Origin: Candidatus Woesearchaeota archaeon
GTDB lineage: Archaea; Nanobdellota; Nanobdellia; Woesearchaeales; GW2011-AR4
Reading direction: 5' to 3'
Assembly (NCBI GenBank): GCA_016185865.1
Contig: JACPMU010000052.1
Span: 1-5,323 of the forward strand
DNA length: 5,323 nucleotides
Shown: positions 4,047-5,323 of the stretch, piece by piece
Layout: every line of letters starts with the position of its first letter
Position numbering within the stretch: position 1 is the first letter of the stretch
Translations under genes and position numbers: made by a program
Notes under the pieces: model-generated
The model's input: the letters and a program-made list of their open reading frames with translations, nothing else
What the model was told of the DNA's origin: nothing
Database searches by the model: none

Positions 4047-5323
4047 CAAATTCAATATTAAATTCCTTGCTTTTTACCTTTTCATTGCTTGTAAAAGCAT
4101 GCTTCCTGCTTGGCTCAAGCTCGGAAATCCTGAACTGTGAAGCCCCGACTTTCTCCTTGATTACCAGATTCCATTCCTTGAGCATTTCTTTTAATTCATC
4201 ATCAGTCTTAATAAACAAAGAAATGCTGTCGGATTTCTGCAGCCCCGCTTTTTTCCTTAAAGCCTGCACCCTTCTCATAATTTCGCGAGCAAACCCTTCT
4301 GCCTCTAATTCATCTGTCATTTCCCTGTTTAAATAAATAAAGCCATTCCTGAAAATGCCTTCTTCATAAGGCAACGGGACATCTCTTGTGACAAACAAAT
4401 CCTCTTTCACAATTTCCATCATTTCGCCATCAGCATTGAATGAGTATTTTCCCCTTTCCTCTATTTGCTTTAGTACGCTCTCAGGGCTGTCAATTGTAAG
4501 CTGGGCAATCAGCTTGGGAGCTTTGTCCCCGAACTTTGGCCCTATTTTTGAGTAATCCACCTTTATCTTTATCTTGATATTCGGCAACGATTCCACAATT
4601 TTTACTTCCTTCACATTAATCTGCTTTTTTATAACGCCCCTTAGTTTTTCAACGGCATTAATGATATTCTTGTCCTTTACAGCTATCACAATTTCCTTTA
4701 TTGGCCACCTGACTCCAAGGTGGAGCTTTTCCCTCACAGCAAGGGCGCTCTGCATGATCTCGCTTATGGCCTGCATAGACTCTTCCAGATTTTTATCAAT
4801 CAAGTCATTGTCATATTTCGGCCAGCCAAGCAGGTGAACGCTTTCTTCCTTCAGCCTGAACTCGTGCCTGAAATTTTGGTATATCATTTCTGTTACAAAA
4901 GGCGCAATCGGCGCAAATAGCTTTAGAGATTCAACCAGCACATTATAAACAGTGTGCAACACAATTTTCTTGTCTTCCTCGCTTCCCATTGAGGCTTTTT
5001 CCCTTGTCAGCTGTATGTAGGTCCTGCTCAGCTCCAAAAATAATTCTTCAACTTTCCATGGGATTTCATTCAGCCTGTACTCATCAAATAACTCTGTTGC
5101 ATTGCTTATTGCTGAATTAAGCTTTGATAATATGTGGAGCTCTTCAACATCAAGATTGTTTTTTTCCGGCCGCAAATCAGAAGGGTTTGCCTTGAGGTTT
5201 TTAGCCATGTCAATTGCATACTTGTGCAGGTTCCACAGCACCATCAGATTTTTATGCTTGACCTTCATGTCGTCAAAGTTATAGTTGACGTCAATTCCGG
5301 GAGATGTCCCGCCAATCATGTAA
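4036..5323 (-). CDS. ileS: Isoleucyl-tRNA synthetase, C-terminal part (runs off right edge)
   Basis: IleRS charges tRNA-Ile with isoleucine in the cytosol. The frame stays open to the right edge, so the Met at 5319 is internal. About 428 residues of an expected ~1000-1060 are present, without the catalytic core, editing domain or KMSKS loop. Numbering from that Met, the anticodon-binding helical domain runs from LHILSKLNS (61-69) through ELSRTYIQLTREK (96-108) and LKLFAPIAPFVTEMIYQNF (132-150) to SVHLLGWP (160-167). REKLHLGVRWPIKEIVI (196-212) opens the C-terminal region. YSKIGPKFGDKAPKL (256-270) and the block LNREMTDELEAEGFAREI (330-347) with RRVQALRKKAGL (349-360) are typical of the archaeal/eukaryotic type of IleRS. 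No frameshift is seen and the stop is TAA. Confidence 0.95.
   Translation of the reverse strand, partial: YMIGGTSPGIDVNYNFDDMKVKHKNLMVLWNLHKYAIDMAKNLKANPSDLRPEKNNLDVEELHILSKLNSAISNATELFDEYRLNEIPWKVEELFLELSRTYIQLTREKASMGSEEDKKIVLHTVYNVLVESLKLFAPIAPFVTEMIYQNFRHEFRLKEESVHLLGWPKYDNDLIDKNLEESMQAISEIMQSALAVREKLHLGVRWPIKEIVIAVKDKNIINAVEKLRGVIKKQINVKEVKIVESLPNIKIKIKVDYSKIGPKFGDKAPKLIAQLTIDSPESVLKQIEERGKYSFNADGEMMEIVKEDLFVTRDVPLPYEEGIFRNGFIYLNREMTDELEAEGFAREIMRRVQALRKKAGLQKSDSISLFIKTDDELKEMLKEWNLVIKEKVGASQFRISELEPSRKHAFTSNEKVKSKEFNIEFDKL

Noticed and set aside
4067..5284. Plus-strand frames opposite ileS
   Set aside because: The minus strand encodes an unbroken, motif-rich IleRS C-terminus, so the opposite frames are shadows.
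5317..5319. Met at 5319 as the true start of a shorter synthetase-like protein
   Set aside because: The frame stays open to the window edge, and the sequence begins inside a known IleRS region just after the catalytic core.

Overview
The window looks like chromosomal DNA from an archaeon. The evidence is an archaeal/eukaryotic-type isoleucyl-tRNA synthetase, a Tan1-like THUMP protein, a UPF0200 P-loop protein and an archaeal winged-helix protein, together with archaeal TATA boxes 22-27 bases upstream of most start codons. The AT-rich composition, compact layout, AGA/AGG arginine bias and bacterial-type NrdR suggest a DPANN lineage such as Woesearchaeota. That placement is inference from gene style, not a phylogeny.

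Layout. Bases 1-1203 (minus strand) hold a tight three-gene operon: nrdR, then a UPF0200-type P-loop kinase-like gene that overlaps nrdR by 4 bases (ATGA), then the 5' part of a dCMP deaminase that runs off the left edge. All three point to deoxynucleotide supply and its control. A divergent promoter region (1204-1285) leads rightward into a DUF1385/YqhQ-family membrane protein (1286-2197). Converging on that is an 82-residue, very basic protein made of two copies of one ~34-residue module (2211-2459). Its promoter is strong, and its leader carries a 7-bp-stem inverted repeat and a clear Shine-Dalgarno. Further right on the minus strand are a winged-helix protein (2597-3064) and a Tan1-like THUMP protein (3117-3617), each with its own promoter placed for leaderless transcription. 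A 107-bp divergent promoter region precedes a rightward 93-residue orphan (3725-4006) whose arginine codons differ from the rest of the window. It converges on the C-terminal ~40% of ileS (4036-5323), which runs off the right edge.

How the genes relate. The left operon forms one functional unit: a ribonucleotide reductase repressor plus a nucleotide kinase-like protein next to dCMP deaminase. This is the same domain pair that is fused in fungal dCMP deaminase and in phage-defence deaminases of the AvcD/DcdV type. ileS, the THUMP gene and possibly the winged-helix gene are information-processing genes. The two least explained genes are the duplicated basic protein and the 93-residue orphan. 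No tRNA, rRNA, CRISPR array or insertion sequence was found.
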